Shown: piece by piece, positions 45,606-55,692 of the stretch
Numbering within the stretch: the first letter of the stretch is position 1
Layout of the letters: the number at the start of each line of letters is the position of its first letter
Source: Malaya genurostris
Taxonomy: Eukaryota; Arthropoda; Insecta; Diptera; Culicidae
DNA: 64,000 bases
Assembly: GCF_030247185.1 (NCBI RefSeq)
Contig: NC_080571.1
Location: 39,153,502 to 39,217,501 of the forward strand
Direction of reading: 5' to 3'
Position numbers and translations under genes: made by a program
The notes under the pieces: generated by a model
What the model was told of the DNA's origin: nothing
Databases searched by the model: none
Seen by the model: only the letters and a program-made list of their open reading frames with translations

Positions 45606-45720
45606 GTTGGGTGGGTAATGTCGTGAACACAAAAAAAAACCGGCGCGCTTCCTACACTCTTCCGAATATCAGTTAGTGGATAGATTGTGTGAATTGTGCA
45701 AGCTTTACCATTTTTCACTA
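45606..45720. repeat. Dispersed module starting GGTGGGTAATGTC
   Basis: GGTGGGTAATGTCGTGAACAC, then CACTCTTCCGAATATCAGTTAG and GTGAATTGTGCAAGC match 48873-48990 in the same orientation. The module touches the end of the 11-bp array. Confidence 0.7.
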
Positions 45721-46031
45721 ATAGAATTTGAAACGATACACTAAACTACAGATTAATTACATTAAACAGCTACTATCCTAAAACTGTATATTCCAAACTT
45801 GAAACAAATCTTTTTAAATTTGCTAATAAAAGCAAGGTACAACAAGTTTGTAGTTTATATTTTTTTGAAAACTATTAACTACACACTTCGAAAAAACCCC
45901 GTGTCTTCACATCTTATTAGATGCACATAAAAGAAGCGTCGCAGTTCACGCAAATTTATGTGGAAGAACATTTAATATGGTGTCTAAACTTCCATAACAT
46001 GATACTTATTTAAATAAAAAGAAATGAATAC
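45721..46031. other. AT-rich sequence downstream of a tRNA-like segment
   Basis: If the tRNA-like segment at 46032-46112 heads a SINE, part of this stretch (minus orientation) would be its body. No gene seen. Confidence 0.4.
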
Positions 46032-46112
46032 TGATAGCGAGTGCCGCGACTTGAACCAAGAACCATTGGATAGCAAAGCACGTTGTTAATCGACTGAACT
46101 ACAGAAGCACAC
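46032..46112 (-). repeat. tRNA-like segment, likely head of a tRNA-derived SINE or a tRNA pseudogene
   Basis: On the minus strand an A-box-like TAGTTCAGTCGATTAACA (about 46085-46102) and a B-box GGTTCAAGTCG (46047-46057) lie about 30 bases apart, the spacing of an RNA polymerase III tRNA promoter. The acceptor stem (GTGCTTCTG against CGGCACTCGC) does not pair well, and the anticodon arm is not convincing. It is therefore not a working tRNA gene. tRNA-headed SINEs are common in mosquitoes (general knowledge). Confidence 0.5.
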
Positions 46113-46420
46113 ATCTGCTTGCCTGGTAAAAAAAGGCATTTAAAGCAGACAGTCGCACCTGCTAGAGGAATGCTAGTTACAGCCGAAACCAGTAAAAGTC
46201 AAGCTAATCTAACATTAAGTCATTACAAATGAAATTTTCCGTCATTTGACAAATTAGATCTTTATGAATTACATCGTGTGAGGGATTAAGTCACCTGTAA
46301 AACTCAGATTGTTTTGGTGTGTACGAAGATATCTTATTCTTCACGAAATTAAAATAATACTAATAATAATGGCCAAATTATATAAAGAATTTTGAAATAC
46401 TAAAACCAGTCATTCAAAAT
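46113..46420. other. Unassigned AT-rich sequence
   Basis: Nothing supported. Confidence 0.45.
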
Positions 46421-46570
46421 TTCGATTATTCAGCGTGAATTCAAAATTATTGAAATATATCAAAAACTTGAACTCCGCTATCCATAATATTATCACTAGC
46501 ACTTCATGATCTCTTAGAGGGTAAATTTTGAGTAGGCGCCCCATAATAAAGTAAGTCGTATTCACAATAA
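46421..46570. repeat. Dispersed repeat ending CCCCATAATAAAGTAAGTCG, copy 1
   Basis: Shares GGGTAAATTTTGA..AGGC and CCCCAT.GTAAAGTAAGTCGTATTCAC with copies ending at about 54495 and 56007. This copy is the most diverged. Confidence 0.6.
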
Positions 46571-46689
46571 AAACGTGTTTAATCCACCTAGTAGTGAGAT
46601 GATACCTATTTTTATCAATCCGCATGTGTTTTTTGCATGAATATTCTTCGGTGTTTAAGTTTTCATGACATTATTTTAATGACCCTCGT

Positions 46690-48357
46690 TTTAAGCGACA
46701 ATTTGAGATTTTAATCACTCATTACTCTGTAATGTCGAAACTGCAAATCGGATCGAATTTGAATCTAGAAGTGTGATAATCGATTAAACATGCCATGATA
46801 TGTAAGTTCCACTCTAGAGTTTACGGTAATTTAAGGTACTTCCAGAGCCGGTATTCAGGAACCAGCATAACCCAAACCGATTCGTATGGCCAAATGACGA
46901 ATAAATTACAACAGTTTTGAGTTCAACTTTGAAGCTTTTCGGGATTGTCATCTTCTATATCGGTTTGAATTTTAAAAATTCATCATCATGTAATTCGAGA
47001 ACCGGAAGCCATAATTGGATAAAATAATTAATTTTTGTATATAAGTTTGTTTTAATTAGAATTTTTGTTTCTGAAATTTGATTAGGCTTTTTTTGAGAAA
47101 ACGATTGAGCTTTGAGAAACGATTTTATATTGGAACCGGAATTCTAAAAGCGGTATGGCCGAAGTCAGATAAATTCACCTGAGTAGCTGTACACTTTACA
47201 TTTGTTTCAAAACATTTGAAAATCAGTTAAGACATCTTTGATAGATCATAGCACGAATTAAATTTTTAGGTGCCTTCTGATCGACAACTGAATACCACTA
47301 AAACTGAAAAAAGTTAATTTTTTTATCGACTATCCAAATCTGCTAACCCGATAAACCTGATTAAATTATGTGGAATAGACATTTTTATACAATCCCCGAA
47401 ACCGGAAGTTGGATCTGACTGAAAAGCAAGATGTTTTATAGAACTTTGAAACTTTTCATTTGAATCTTAGATGATTCTTAGATTTCATTTGCATCTTAGA
47501 TCGGTTCAGCCATCTTCAAGAAAAATGAGTTACACAATTTTGATTTCGTTTCACATATCATCCTGTAGTTCCGAAACCAGAGGTCGGAACCAAACATAAT
47601 GCAGGAACTTTGTTTGGGAGCATACGACTTTTCGTATGAATCTGAATTTGTAGAAAAGAAATTTTCCGAGAAAATTAATTGAAGTTATTTGTCACACACG
47701 CATTTGCTGATCTCGACGAACTGATTCGAATGGTATATGGATGTTATGTTGTTCCAGCATTTATTGCTGCAAGTAGTTTAAAACAAAATAATTTAAAAAA
47801 ATTCTGCCATCATCTGGTTTATATATGTCACATTCGAACGATTATGTTGCCAAAAACGAGCCGTGCCAAAATCGGTCCGAGGCTAAATGTCATGAAAAAG
47901 AATGCTGTACACAATCCTTTTGGTTCTTAGAAACAATTGTATGTAACAGTATAAAAAATCGTGTTTTCCGTTGCTCCCAAGCATTTCTTTGTCATACAGC
48001 GCTCAAAACTCCTACTGCTGGAATAGGGGGAAAAGTCGCTTACAGAAAAATTTCGATATCTCCGTTAAAAATGGACGGATTTTAACAATCTATGGCTTGT
48101 TAGATAGGTATTACCGTGCGGAATCTAAGTCTGAAAACATATTCTGTTTTCAAGGTCAATTGTGACAGATACTGTCAAAAAACTGAAAATTTTGACATAA
48201 AACTTTGTATAACTCAAAAAGTAAACATCCGATCTCAAAACCATTCAATAGCGTTTTGGGTGACGGGGAGACCTTTCATTTGCGACTAGTTTGATGAAAA
48301 TCGGTCCAGCCATCTCTGAGATCTCGACCTCTTAGTTGACAACACACATACGGACAC
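46690..48357. repeat. Diverged blocks of the 'ccggaagt' repeat family
   Basis: Several imperfect units of about 170-200 bp, with landmarks such as AACCGGAAGCCATAATTGG near 46992, GAAACCGGAAGTTGG near 47399 and GAAACCAGAGGTCGG near 47572. Each is followed by 'gaatctgaatttg' and 'ttcagccatcttcaagaaaaatgag' -type sequence. The last (about 48190-48357) ends CCAGCCATCTCTGAGATC and runs into the CA microsatellite. Small frames at 47679-48165 have no motif. Confidence 0.6.
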
Positions 48358-48358
48358 A

Positions 48359-48396
<38 letters not shown>
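48358..48396. repeat. CA microsatellite
   Basis: A (CA)n run with a few interruptions, followed by GACATTTGCTCAGTTCGTCG and GGCCCTCCGGGCCTCGG (to about 48462). From memory this tail accompanies many mosquito repeats. Confidence 0.85.
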
Positions 48397-48400
<4 letters not shown>

Positions 48401-48462
48401 TTTGCTCAGTTCGTCGAGCTGAATCGATTGGTATACGTCATTCGGCCCTCCGGGCCTCGGAA

Positions 48463-48872
48463 AATTTTTCGAAAGTTTGAGCGAATTCTATACCTATTTT
48501 TTATATATATAAAAATAGGTAAAACCGCGCAAAAAAATCCCTTGAAATCCGCTTAAAAATCGCGTAACTTCAAAAATCCGCGTCAAAAAACTGTAACTGG
48601 GAAATATTTTGAGATTTACGAAATAAGAAATTTTTTTTGATGCCAAAACTCCAAATGCAGATCTGGTTTTATCAAAAAAAAAAATTTTTTTTTGAAAAGT
48701 ATCGATATTGGAACTTTGAAATCGATTTTTTTAATGTCAAAATAGATGAGACGTCGAGTTTTGGAGTAATCTAAAACAAAATTTGAAAAAAATAAAAAAT
48801 TGTCCGAGTAAATTTTTTTGAAAAAAATCCCCTGGGAAAAATGTTGGGATTTCCGATAACGAAAAAAGGCGG
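48463..48872. repeat. AT-rich dispersed repeat
   Basis: Stretches such as CCGCGTAACTTCAAAAATCC and TGCAGATCTGGTTTTATC resemble 56050-56440 ('gaccgcgtaacttcgggagtc', 'gcagatctggtttaat'). No gene. Confidence 0.5.
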
Positions 48873-49240
48873 GTGGGTAATGTCAGAGACATAACTGGAT
48901 GTCGTGAATACGAAAACAACTGACATGTTCCTTAACACTTCCGAATATCAATTAGTTGATCAATTGTATGAATTATGCAAGCATTCCCCTTTGCACATTT
49001 TCCGCAAAAACAAAGAAGGCTTCACTTTTTATTGAGAGGCTTGTTTCTACCTGATTTCGTTTGTAGCTTTTTCACTAATGGGCGGTCCTAACGGCTATAA
49101 AAATATCCGCATTCAGAATTTTAATGTTGATTATTTCATTTCGGATTTGCATAATTTATTGAAAGAAACTATCAATATGCTGAAGGGACTCGTTTCTAGC
49201 ATTCAGAAAGGTCAAATTGCGTAATTCTCTACGACATTAA
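48873..49240. repeat. Dispersed module with TATA-like core, left of the Jockey element
   Basis: Starts GGGTGGGTAATGTCAGAG (compare 45606). From 49050 it carries ATTTCGTTTGTAGC, CACTAATGGGCGGTCC and GGCTATAAAAAT, closely matching 53783-53945 on the other side of the Jockey element. A TATAAAAA box is visible but no gene follows. Confidence 0.65.
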
Positions 49241-49577
49241 ACTCTGGAATATTTTTCGCAAAAACAAAGAAGGCTTCACTTGATCTCGTTTACTGTGAAT
49301 TTCACACAGCGAAAAGTGCACAAATCTAAGCAAACTGTTCTTGATTTGCAGTAAACTGAGGATATTTCCCTACGATTTGCGAACAACAAATCCTAATAGT
49401 TCTTTAGAAAACTTTTAGAGCCATTAGAACGGCTGATTTTGTGCAATGCTCTCCACCGTTGTTTTTTTCCCAATGCTAATGACTGGCAGCTGTGACGTAA
49501 TCGCTCTTGTCGAAAGCGAAACTAGCTGTGCAGACGACACAAAACACATCTGCTCGCAGTGGCGATAGAATCCAAAC
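49241..49577. other. Unassigned sequence left of the Jockey insertion
   Basis: No gene recognised; mixed composition. Confidence 0.45.
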
Positions 49578-49591
49578 TGATTGAATTTTTG
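49578..49591. repeat. 3' target-site duplication of the Jockey element
   Basis: The 14-mer TGATTGAATTTTTG is repeated exactly at 53753-53766, flanking the minus-strand element. It lies next to the element's A-tail (seen as T residues on the plus strand). Confidence 0.88.
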
Positions 49592-49832
49592 CATTTTTTT
49601 TTTTGCATAAATATCTGTTTATTAATCTTATTTTTGTGTATTACATCAACATTTTACAGTACAAGTGTTTTGACCCTTTGGCCTTTCATCTTTGTTGTTC
49701 ATACGATTCGTTATTAATATTAGGTGTTTTAGTTACTCTTCAGTTACTAGTTACTCTTGTTTTACATACTAATGTTTAATCATAATATTTATTTTAATTA
49801 TTTATAAAATGTCTACCTACTTATAACTATCC

Positions 49833-52505
49833 CTAACCTAATACGTACAAATTTTGAATTATTTGTATTTCAGAGATTGAGCACCTCTCTTCAAATTTCG
49901 TGCAGAATTGTTAGAATTTTTGTTCTAGTATATCCAGGGAGGCCATCTCATGTACTTCACTAGTCCTTGTCCAAGGGGGTAGATTTAGAATCATCTTTAA
50001 GATCTTACTTTGAATGCGTTGAAGCCTAAGTTTGTGTGTTCGTGCACAACCCCGCCAAACAGGGACTGCGTATTCAATTGCGGGGTAGATGATTTGTTTA
50101 TAGACAGCCATCTGATTCTTCAGGCATAGTTTAGATGTTCTACAAATCAGCGGATACAGAGACCTGATGAGTATGCTACATTTTTGAACGATTTTGTCAA
50201 CATGTGACCTGAATATCAGATGTCTGTCAAAGGTGAGTCCTAGATAGATAACTTCATCGGACCATTGAATGACCTCATCACCGAATCGTATTCTGCATTC
50301 GTCTGATGGAACAAGTTTTGGAGATCTTGAATGTGGAAACAAGATGACCTGAGTTTTTGCTGCATTGATCACAATTTTCCAGCTTGTAAAATATTCCGTT
50401 AAAGCGTCCAGACCTGTCTGTAGTTTATTTTTCAGAGCATTAATGACACGACCTTTGTAAAGAATGGCAGTATCATCAGCGAATTGTGACAGAACACCAC
50501 CACCTGGAAGAGGTGGGATGTCTGATGTGAAAATGTTGTATAGAATGGGACCTAGGATACTTCCCTGGGGTACACCAGCAGGAATAGTAAATCTTTCTGA
50601 AAGTGCATTATTCAGAGAAACCTGGAATGCTCTATCTGCAAGATAATTTTTGATAATTTTAATAAGATACATGGGAAAATTATACCGATGCAGTTTGAAC
50701 ACCAGTCCATCGTGCCACACATTATCGAATGCCTTTTCAATATCCAATATTGCCATGGCAGTCGTTTTGGACACTGATTTGTTTTGCTGGATGACGTTGT
50801 TAACCCTTGTGAGCTGGTGGATGGTGGATCTTCCTTTCCGGAACCCAAACTGTTCTTCCAGAAATATATCCTGTTCATCTGCAAAAGCAAGAATTCGCCT
50901 TTGTATTGACTTTTCAAACAGCTTGGATAGGACAGAGAGTAAGCTGATGGGCCGATAGCTCTTGGAAAAGGAAGGATCTTTCCCCGGTTTCAAAACTGGG
51001 ATAACTTTAGCTAACTTCCACATTGAAGGGAAGTAACCAAGCTCCCAGCACCTGTTAAAAAGTTTAGCTAAGAAGACAAATGAGCGAATACTCAAATGTT
51101 TCAGCTCAATGTTGAATGTGTTGTCGAAACCGGGGGCCTTCATATTTTTGGATTTTTTCACAAAAGCCATCAGCTCATTCGCAGTGACTCTACTTTCCTC
51201 AGGAACTAAGCTGTCTGATTGGTCAACCTCAGCTACGCTATCAGCAATGGCTCTTTCATATGGACTAACAATGTTGAGTCCTAAATTGTGAGAACACACA
51301 AACTGCTGGCCTAGCGCATTTGCCTTCTCTACTGGTGTGATTAAAGGTATTCCTTCAGCTGCGTCCTGGGGTGACATCAGAGGAGGAATAGGCTTCGGTT
51401 TTTTCTTAAGCACCTTCGTTAAGGACCAGAAGGGCTTTGAATGTGGGAGAATTTCTCGAAGCTTTTGCTGGAAGTTCCTGTTGCGAAGCTCAGATATCCT
51501 TTCCTGGATTATCCTAGTTAAGTTGTTATAAGTAGTCTTCCTATCTAGGATGCCAGTTCGTTGATACTGCCTCCGGTAGATATTCCGAAGTCGGATGAGT
51601 TTCTTGGTAACACTGTCGATTTGAAGAGAGGAACTCGGCATATGTTGTACTGGAACCGTCCTATCACGAGCGACTGTGATTGAATGCTGGAAGGAAGATA
51701 GGGCTGCATCGATTTCCATCGGGGAATCAAGTGGTAAATCGATATTAATAAGTTGGTCGGCGATATATTGAAATTGGACCCAATCGGTGCGATAATAGTT
51801 CCTCCGAGGTTGAATAGGCACTGTTTCTGGTGAAGATCCCAACGTCAATATTACTGGAAAGTGGTCAGAAGAGAGCTCGTTGAAGACAACCGGAGAGCTG
51901 TCTATAGCGATGTTGCTGATGAATATATCCAAAATGGAATGAACTCCCGATCTGGAAAGTCGCGTTGGTTGATCCGGAGCGAAGATGTTGTATTGTCCAG
52001 CTTCGTAATCTTCGGCAAGTACGAATCCGTTTCGATTCTGTCTTCTGTTTCCCCACAGCTCATGCCGTGCGTTCAGGTCCCCAGCAATGATGAATTTGTT
52101 TTGTCGTCGAGTGAGCATAGCCAGATCTCGCTTCAATGATGCACACGTACCATCTCGAAGATTGGTTTGTTTGGGGCAGTACGCTGCAATGATGATGATG
52201 GGTCCCATCGTCGTTGTAATCTCAATTCAGATGGCTTCTATGAGTTGCAATTTAAAGGCTGACAGAAGCCTGTGCTGAATGGATCGTTTAATGGCAATGG
52301 CAACTCCCCCTCCTCTGGTAGTTGCCCTGTCAAGCCTGTGAATCCTGTAATTGGAAATAAAAATAGAAATTTCAGGTTTAAGATGAGTTTCAGTTAAAAT
52401 AGCAATATCGGCATTCTTCTCTTGAAGAAAGTCGGACAATTCAGCAGTTTTGCTCCTGAGTGAGCAAGCATTCCAATTTACTATAACCAACTCATTATAT
52501 TGCAT
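49833..52505 (-). pseudogene. ORF2, endonuclease-reverse transcriptase of the Jockey element, with in-frame stops
   Basis: An 890-codon frame starting MQYNELVIVNWNACSLRSK. An in-frame TGA at 52227-52229 (codon 93) splits it; the frame resumes in the same phase, so a single base change suffices. Domains: an APE-type endonuclease (NWNACSL, TETHL, AGDLNARHELWG, LDIFISN, SSDHFPV) and an RT (SYRPISLLSVLSKLFEK, FGFRKGRSTIHQL, LDIEKAFDNVWHDG near 585, GVPQGSILGPILYN, catalytic FADD near 670). There is no RNase H. A second in-frame TAA at 49911-49913 comes 25 codons before a later TAG; the residues between still look coding, so the C terminus may be shortened. All catalytic motifs are intact. Confidence 0.88.
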
Positions 52506-53652
52506 ATTCGATGATGAATTTGCCTAAGGCGTTGATTTGCTCTAACCGCGTTCTGCAGTTTCGTAGTTTTGTTGTCATTGTTTCAAAAATGACGATCAGT
52601 TGCTCAGCAGAGAATAAATCACCAGAGTCATCCTTTGCTTGTGGTTGATTATTGCCCCATCCAGGAGGGATTCTTGAGGAAGATTCTTTTTGAGATCCAG
52701 CGGCTGAAGTCTTTGGATTGCTGCGAGGAAGTGGCGGCAAATTCGGAATATCCCTCTTCGGTGGGAGCCGTGGGAAATTAACTTCATCCTTCTGTGGAAC
52801 ATTCTTGCGCGTTGATTGTTTGCGGGACGTCTGTTGTCGAATTTTTGTGAACTCAGCACGTTTGGGACACGATTTGCTAGTAGATGGATGGTCGCCATCA
52901 CAGTTCACACATTTTACAGCGATGTCATCTAGTAGGCAATCGTTGGTATTGTGTGGTTCGGCACATTTCCCGCACCGACTTTTCATGTGGCAATTCCTCG
53001 CTCCATGGCCGTAGTTCAAACAGTTCGTGCACTGTGTGACATCCCGATGTACCGGTTTATACGTTTGCCATTCGATGATTATGTGAAATAACGATTTAAT
53101 CGTTTTCAGTTGACTCATGGTGATGGAGCCCTTCTCCAGATGAATCAGGTACAGTTGATCTCTAAACTTTTTGTCCGTATTATGGCGCTTCATTTTAAAT
53201 ACCATCAAAGGCTTTAGTCCAGCCTCCGACAGTGCCTGCTTTAGTTCGGCTTCCATCATGTCGGGTAGTCCTCGAAGTACAACCTTCATAGGTTTGTTGG
53301 CGGCAATATCGTGTGTGAAGTATTCCGCTTTTGTCTGCTTCAGATAGCATTCCACTCCTTTGTAGTGGTTCAAAGCCGGAACAGTTATTTTGTAGCCTTC
53401 AGTACATAAACGGATTGTTGCCTGTAGTCCTTTGCTGATCAGTGTGTTGAAATCCGAGCGTAGAGTTGGTGGGAAGCCCTTCAGGTAGAAAGGCGGCATT
53501 TTTTCCTTCTTCTGCAGTTCCTCTTCGACATCTACTGGCAGATCAGCATATTGGTTTTTACTCAGCAAACGGTCGTTTACCTGTACATCACTTGGCTTCA
53601 GACGCTTAGCATCCTTTGGATCCTTCTCGGATCTATGGCGGTTTTTACCCAT
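52495..53652 (-). CDS. ORF1, gag-like zinc-knuckle protein of the Jockey element
   Basis: A 385-residue RNA-binding protein, open throughout. Residues about 125-200 (VVLRGLP..., ALSEAGLKPLMVFKM, YLIHLEKGSITM) resemble the pre-knuckle domain of insect Jockey ORF1 proteins. Three knuckles follow: 208-221 (CTNCLNYGHGARNC), 227-239 (CGKCAEPHNTNDC) and 248-262 (CVNCDGDHPSTSKSC). The C-terminal part is rich in Pro, Arg and Ser. The ATG at 53652 follows the 100-bp leader. The last 11 bases overlap the ORF2 start (ATGCAATATAA). Confidence 0.9.
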   Translation of the reverse strand: MGKNRHRSEKDPKDAKRLKPSDVQVNDRLLSKNQYADLPVDVEEELQKKEKMPPFYLKGFPPTLRSDFNTLISKGLQATIRLCTEGYKITVPALNHYKGVECYLKQTKAEYFTHDIAANKPMKVVLRGLPDMMEAELKQALSEAGLKPLMVFKMKRHNTDKKFRDQLYLIHLEKGSITMSQLKTIKSLFHIIIEWQTYKPVHRDVTQCTNCLNYGHGARNCHMKSRCGKCAEPHNTNDCLLDDIAVKCVNCDGDHPSTSKSCPKRAEFTKIRQQTSRKQSTRKNVPQKDEVNFPRLPPKRDIPNLPPLPRSNPKTSAAGSQKESSSRIPPGWGNNQPQAKDDSGDLFSAEQLIVIFETMTTKLRNCRTRLEQINALGKFIIEYAI

Positions 53653-53752
53653 AGCTTGGGTAGGTAGACAAATGCGAATAAAAAATAAAACAAAATCGAA
53701 ATTAGTCGTAGTAGGTTATTCGTCTATCCACATCGAGTGTTAGATGACGAAT

Positions 53753-53766
53753 TGATTGAATTTTTG
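53753..53766. repeat. 5' target-site duplication of the Jockey element
   Basis: Exact copy of TGATTGAATTTTTG at 49578-49591. Confidence 0.88.
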
Positions 53767-53782
53767 TTAAGAGATTTCCTTT

Positions 53783-54180
53783 TATGTGATTTCGTTTGTA
53801 GCTTTTTCACTAATGGGCGGTCCTAACGGCTATAAAAATAGCCGCATATAGAATTTTAATGTCGATTATTTCATTTCGGATTTGCATAATTTATTGAAAG
53901 AAACTATCAATATGTTGTAGGGATTCGTTTCTAGCATTCACAAGGACCAAATTGAGGAACTCACTGCGATATTCACCACTTCTCGGAACATTTTTCCCGG
54001 ACGATTTGTTGTACAGCAGCAGATATTTCGTTCTCTTCCTTAGAACGCGTTCTAATTGGCTGGTGTTGACATGGATCAAATGAGACAAGTTTTTCAATAG
54101 TGTACTATTGAAATACTTCAATGCTTTTGCTATACACGTTTAAATTGAAAAATTTCGATTCTATTGGTAGTTAGATTATA
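53783..54180. repeat. Dispersed module with TATA-like core, right of the Jockey element
   Basis: Matches 49052-49210 closely (CACTAATGGGCGGTCC, GGCTATAAAAATAGCC, GAAACTATCAATATG), then diverges. A minus-strand frame at 53891-54121 has no recognisable domain. Confidence 0.65.
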
Positions 54181-54282
54181 TAAATCCTTTCACAGATCAC
54201 TGAGCTATGAGCTTTTAAAATACGAGAAAGGCAAACGCGCCATATGAATTATCCTCTTCGATACTCGTTTATACCAAACATT

Positions 54283-54497
54283 TCAGAAAAGTTTAATTTT
54301 GAATTATTTGAGACTATGTCACAAATCTGAAAATTTTATCATAAAATTGTGATCATATTTCCGATGGCATGTCGCAAGAATTATGTTGATTCATTAGATA
54401 CAACAATAGATATTCATGATCAAAAACTTATCACTCTCTCAGAGGGTAAATTTTGAAAAGGCACCCCATAGTAAAGTAAGTCGTATTCACGACAAAA
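54283..54497. repeat. Dispersed repeat ending CCCCATAGTAAAGTAAGTCG, copy 2
   Basis: About 215 bp similar to 55795-56009: TTTAATTTTGAATTATTTGAG, CATATTT.CGATG, AGAATTATGTTG, GAGATATTC-like sequence, then TTTTGAAAAGGC.CCCCATAG and CGTATTCACGAC. Confidence 0.7.
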
Positions 54498-54839
54498 GAA
54501 CCGATTTGAAGAATTCTGAAATTAATAACTGGATCTGAGTTCAAGAATTAAATTTAGAACATAGAACAGACTCAGAACTCAGTTGGATTTTAGTTCTAGA
54601 ACTACAATCATTTTCCAGAATCCAGTTCAGCACGCAGACTCTGAATTCTAAACTCATATTCCGGAACTAAGCTCTGAAATTTGAAGACGATTTTTCGCCA
54701 TGAATAAAAAATGGGTTGTATAGAGGTACAGTAAAGTAAATTCCGCATAATTCTTTAGGAGTATTATTATGGTTTTAAGAACAACCGAATAGAAGTCTGG
54801 AATAGAGAACTGGACCCTGAGTTCAAGACCTAAATTTAG
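54498..54839. other. Sequence with repeated 'agaactcagaat' phrases, no gene
   Basis: Loose repetition of phrases such as GAACTCAGTTGG, CAGAATCCAGTTC and CTGAATTCTAAACTC; no coding sequence supported. Confidence 0.45.
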
Positions 54840-55641
54840 ATCCAATAACAGACTCAGAATCCAGTTTCAGTCGCTGCTGGTTCTCGCCTTGGTGGCCAGC
54901 AAGCGAATGAGAGATGCGACTTGAGCGTTTGAGGTTTTTATTAACCACGCAGAAGGTGCATTCTCTCTCGCTGCTGGTTAACTCCCGCTGCTGCTGCTGG
55001 CTGGTCCTCGCGCCTCGATGGCCAGCAAGCGAATGAGAGATGCGACCTGAGCGTTTGAGGTTTTTATTAACCACACAGAAGGTGCATTCTCTCTCGCTGC
55101 TGGTTAACTCCCGCTGCTGCTGCTGGCTGGTCCACGCGCTTCGATGGCCAGCAAGCGAATGAGAGATGCGACCTGAGCGTTTGAGGTTTTTATTAACCAC
55201 GCAGAAGGTGCATTCTCTCTCGCTGCTGGTTAACTCCCGCTGCTGCTGCTGGCTGGTCCACGCGCTTCGATGGCCAGCAAGCGAATGAGAGATGCGACCT
55301 GAGCGTTTGAGGTTTTTATTAACCACACAGAAGGTGCATTCTCTCTCGCTGCTGGTTAACTCCCGCTGCTGCTGCTGGCTGGTCCACGCGCTTCGATGGC
55401 CAGCAAGCGAATGAGAGATGCGACCTGAGCGTTTGAGGTTTTTATTAACCACGCAGAAGGTGCATTCTCTCTCGCTGCTGGTTAACTCCCGCTGCTGCTG
55501 CTGGCTGGTCCTCGCGCCTCGATGGCCAGCAAGCGAATGAGAGATGCGACCTGAACGTTTGAGGTTTTTATTAACCACGCAGAAGGTGCATTCTCTGTCG
55601 CTGCTGGTTGATGATTCCACTCCCACGACGTCTGCTTCCAT
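54823..55641 (-). CDS. Unrecognised repetitive protein, possibly a real small gene
   Basis: From the ATG at 55641 (MEADVVGVESSTSS) about 272 codons run to a stop at 54823. Most consist of six 42-residue repeats containing RECTFCVVNKNLKRSGRISH and SLAGHRG(S)A, then SQQQQREL. The frame also extends upstream without an ATG to 55677. I recognise no family. The CxxC in ECTFC is too little for a zinc-finger call. A TATA box and initiator-like site lie just upstream at suitable spacing. The last residues after the final repeat look random. It could be a true repeat protein, a non-coding transcript with chance coding, or simply a minisatellite whose period is a multiple of three. Confidence 0.35.
   Translation of the reverse strand: MEADVVGVESSTSSDRECTFCVVNKNLKRSGRISHSLAGHRGARTSQQQQRELTSSERECTFCVVNKNLKRSGRISHSLAGHRSAWTSQQQQRELTSSERECTFCVVNKNLKRSGRISHSLAGHRSAWTSQQQQRELTSSERECTFCVVNKNLKRSGRISHSLAGHRSAWTSQQQQRELTSSERECTFCVVNKNLKRSGRISHSLAGHRGARTSQQQQRELTSSERECTFCVVNKNLKRSSRISHSLAGHQGENQQRLKLDSESVIGSKFRS
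54860..55605 (-). repeat. 126-bp minisatellite, six copies, open as 42-codon repeats
   Basis: The landmark GGTGCATTCTCTC appears at 54955, 55081, 55207, 55333, 55459 and 55585, exactly 126 bp apart. Units are over 95% alike by eye; the outermost copies differ most. Since 126 is a multiple of three, one minus-strand frame stays open through all copies. Confidence 0.92.
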
Positions 55642-55654
55642 CGAACGCACGAAA

Positions 55655-55692
55655 AGAAATGATCGATTTTCGACCACGGTTCCCCTTTTATA
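55655..55692 (-). promoter_or_regulatory. Candidate TATA box and initiator upstream of the 126-bp repeat frame
   Basis: On the minus strand TATAAAAG (55692-55685) is followed, about 31 bases on, by an initiator-like GATCATTTC (A near 55660). The ATG at 55641 comes about 20 bases later. Spacing matches a standard insect polymerase II core promoter. Function is inferred. Confidence 0.4.

Larger units (their letters stand above)
49592..53752 (-). mobile_element. Full-length Jockey-clade non-LTR retrotransposon
   Basis: A 4.16-kb element on the minus strand with a short 5' UTR (53653-53752), gag-like ORF1 (53652-52495), ORF2 with endonuclease and RT but no RNase H (52505-49833), a 3' UTR of about 0.24 kb and an A-tail at about 49593-49604. 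The absence of RNase H and the ORF1 type place it in the Jockey clade. The 14-bp target duplication shows a complete insertion. ORF2 has two in-frame stops, so this copy is probably dead, although recently so. Confidence 0.9.

Noticed and set aside
43682..45718. 678-codon minus-strand frame with SVSVQFQFSFS repeats
   Set aside because: Periodicity artefact of the 11-bp array; two other minus frames are also open.
46032..46112. Functional tRNA gene
   Set aside because: The A and B boxes are fair, but the acceptor stem and anticodon arm do not pair, so I call it tRNA-like only.
52718..53014. Plus-strand frame opposite Jockey ORF1
   Set aside because: Antisense shadow of the zinc-knuckle region.
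53783..54180. Histone-gene-like promoter and coding remnant
   Set aside because: The TATA box and short minus-strand frame prompted the idea, but no histone motif could be matched in any frame.
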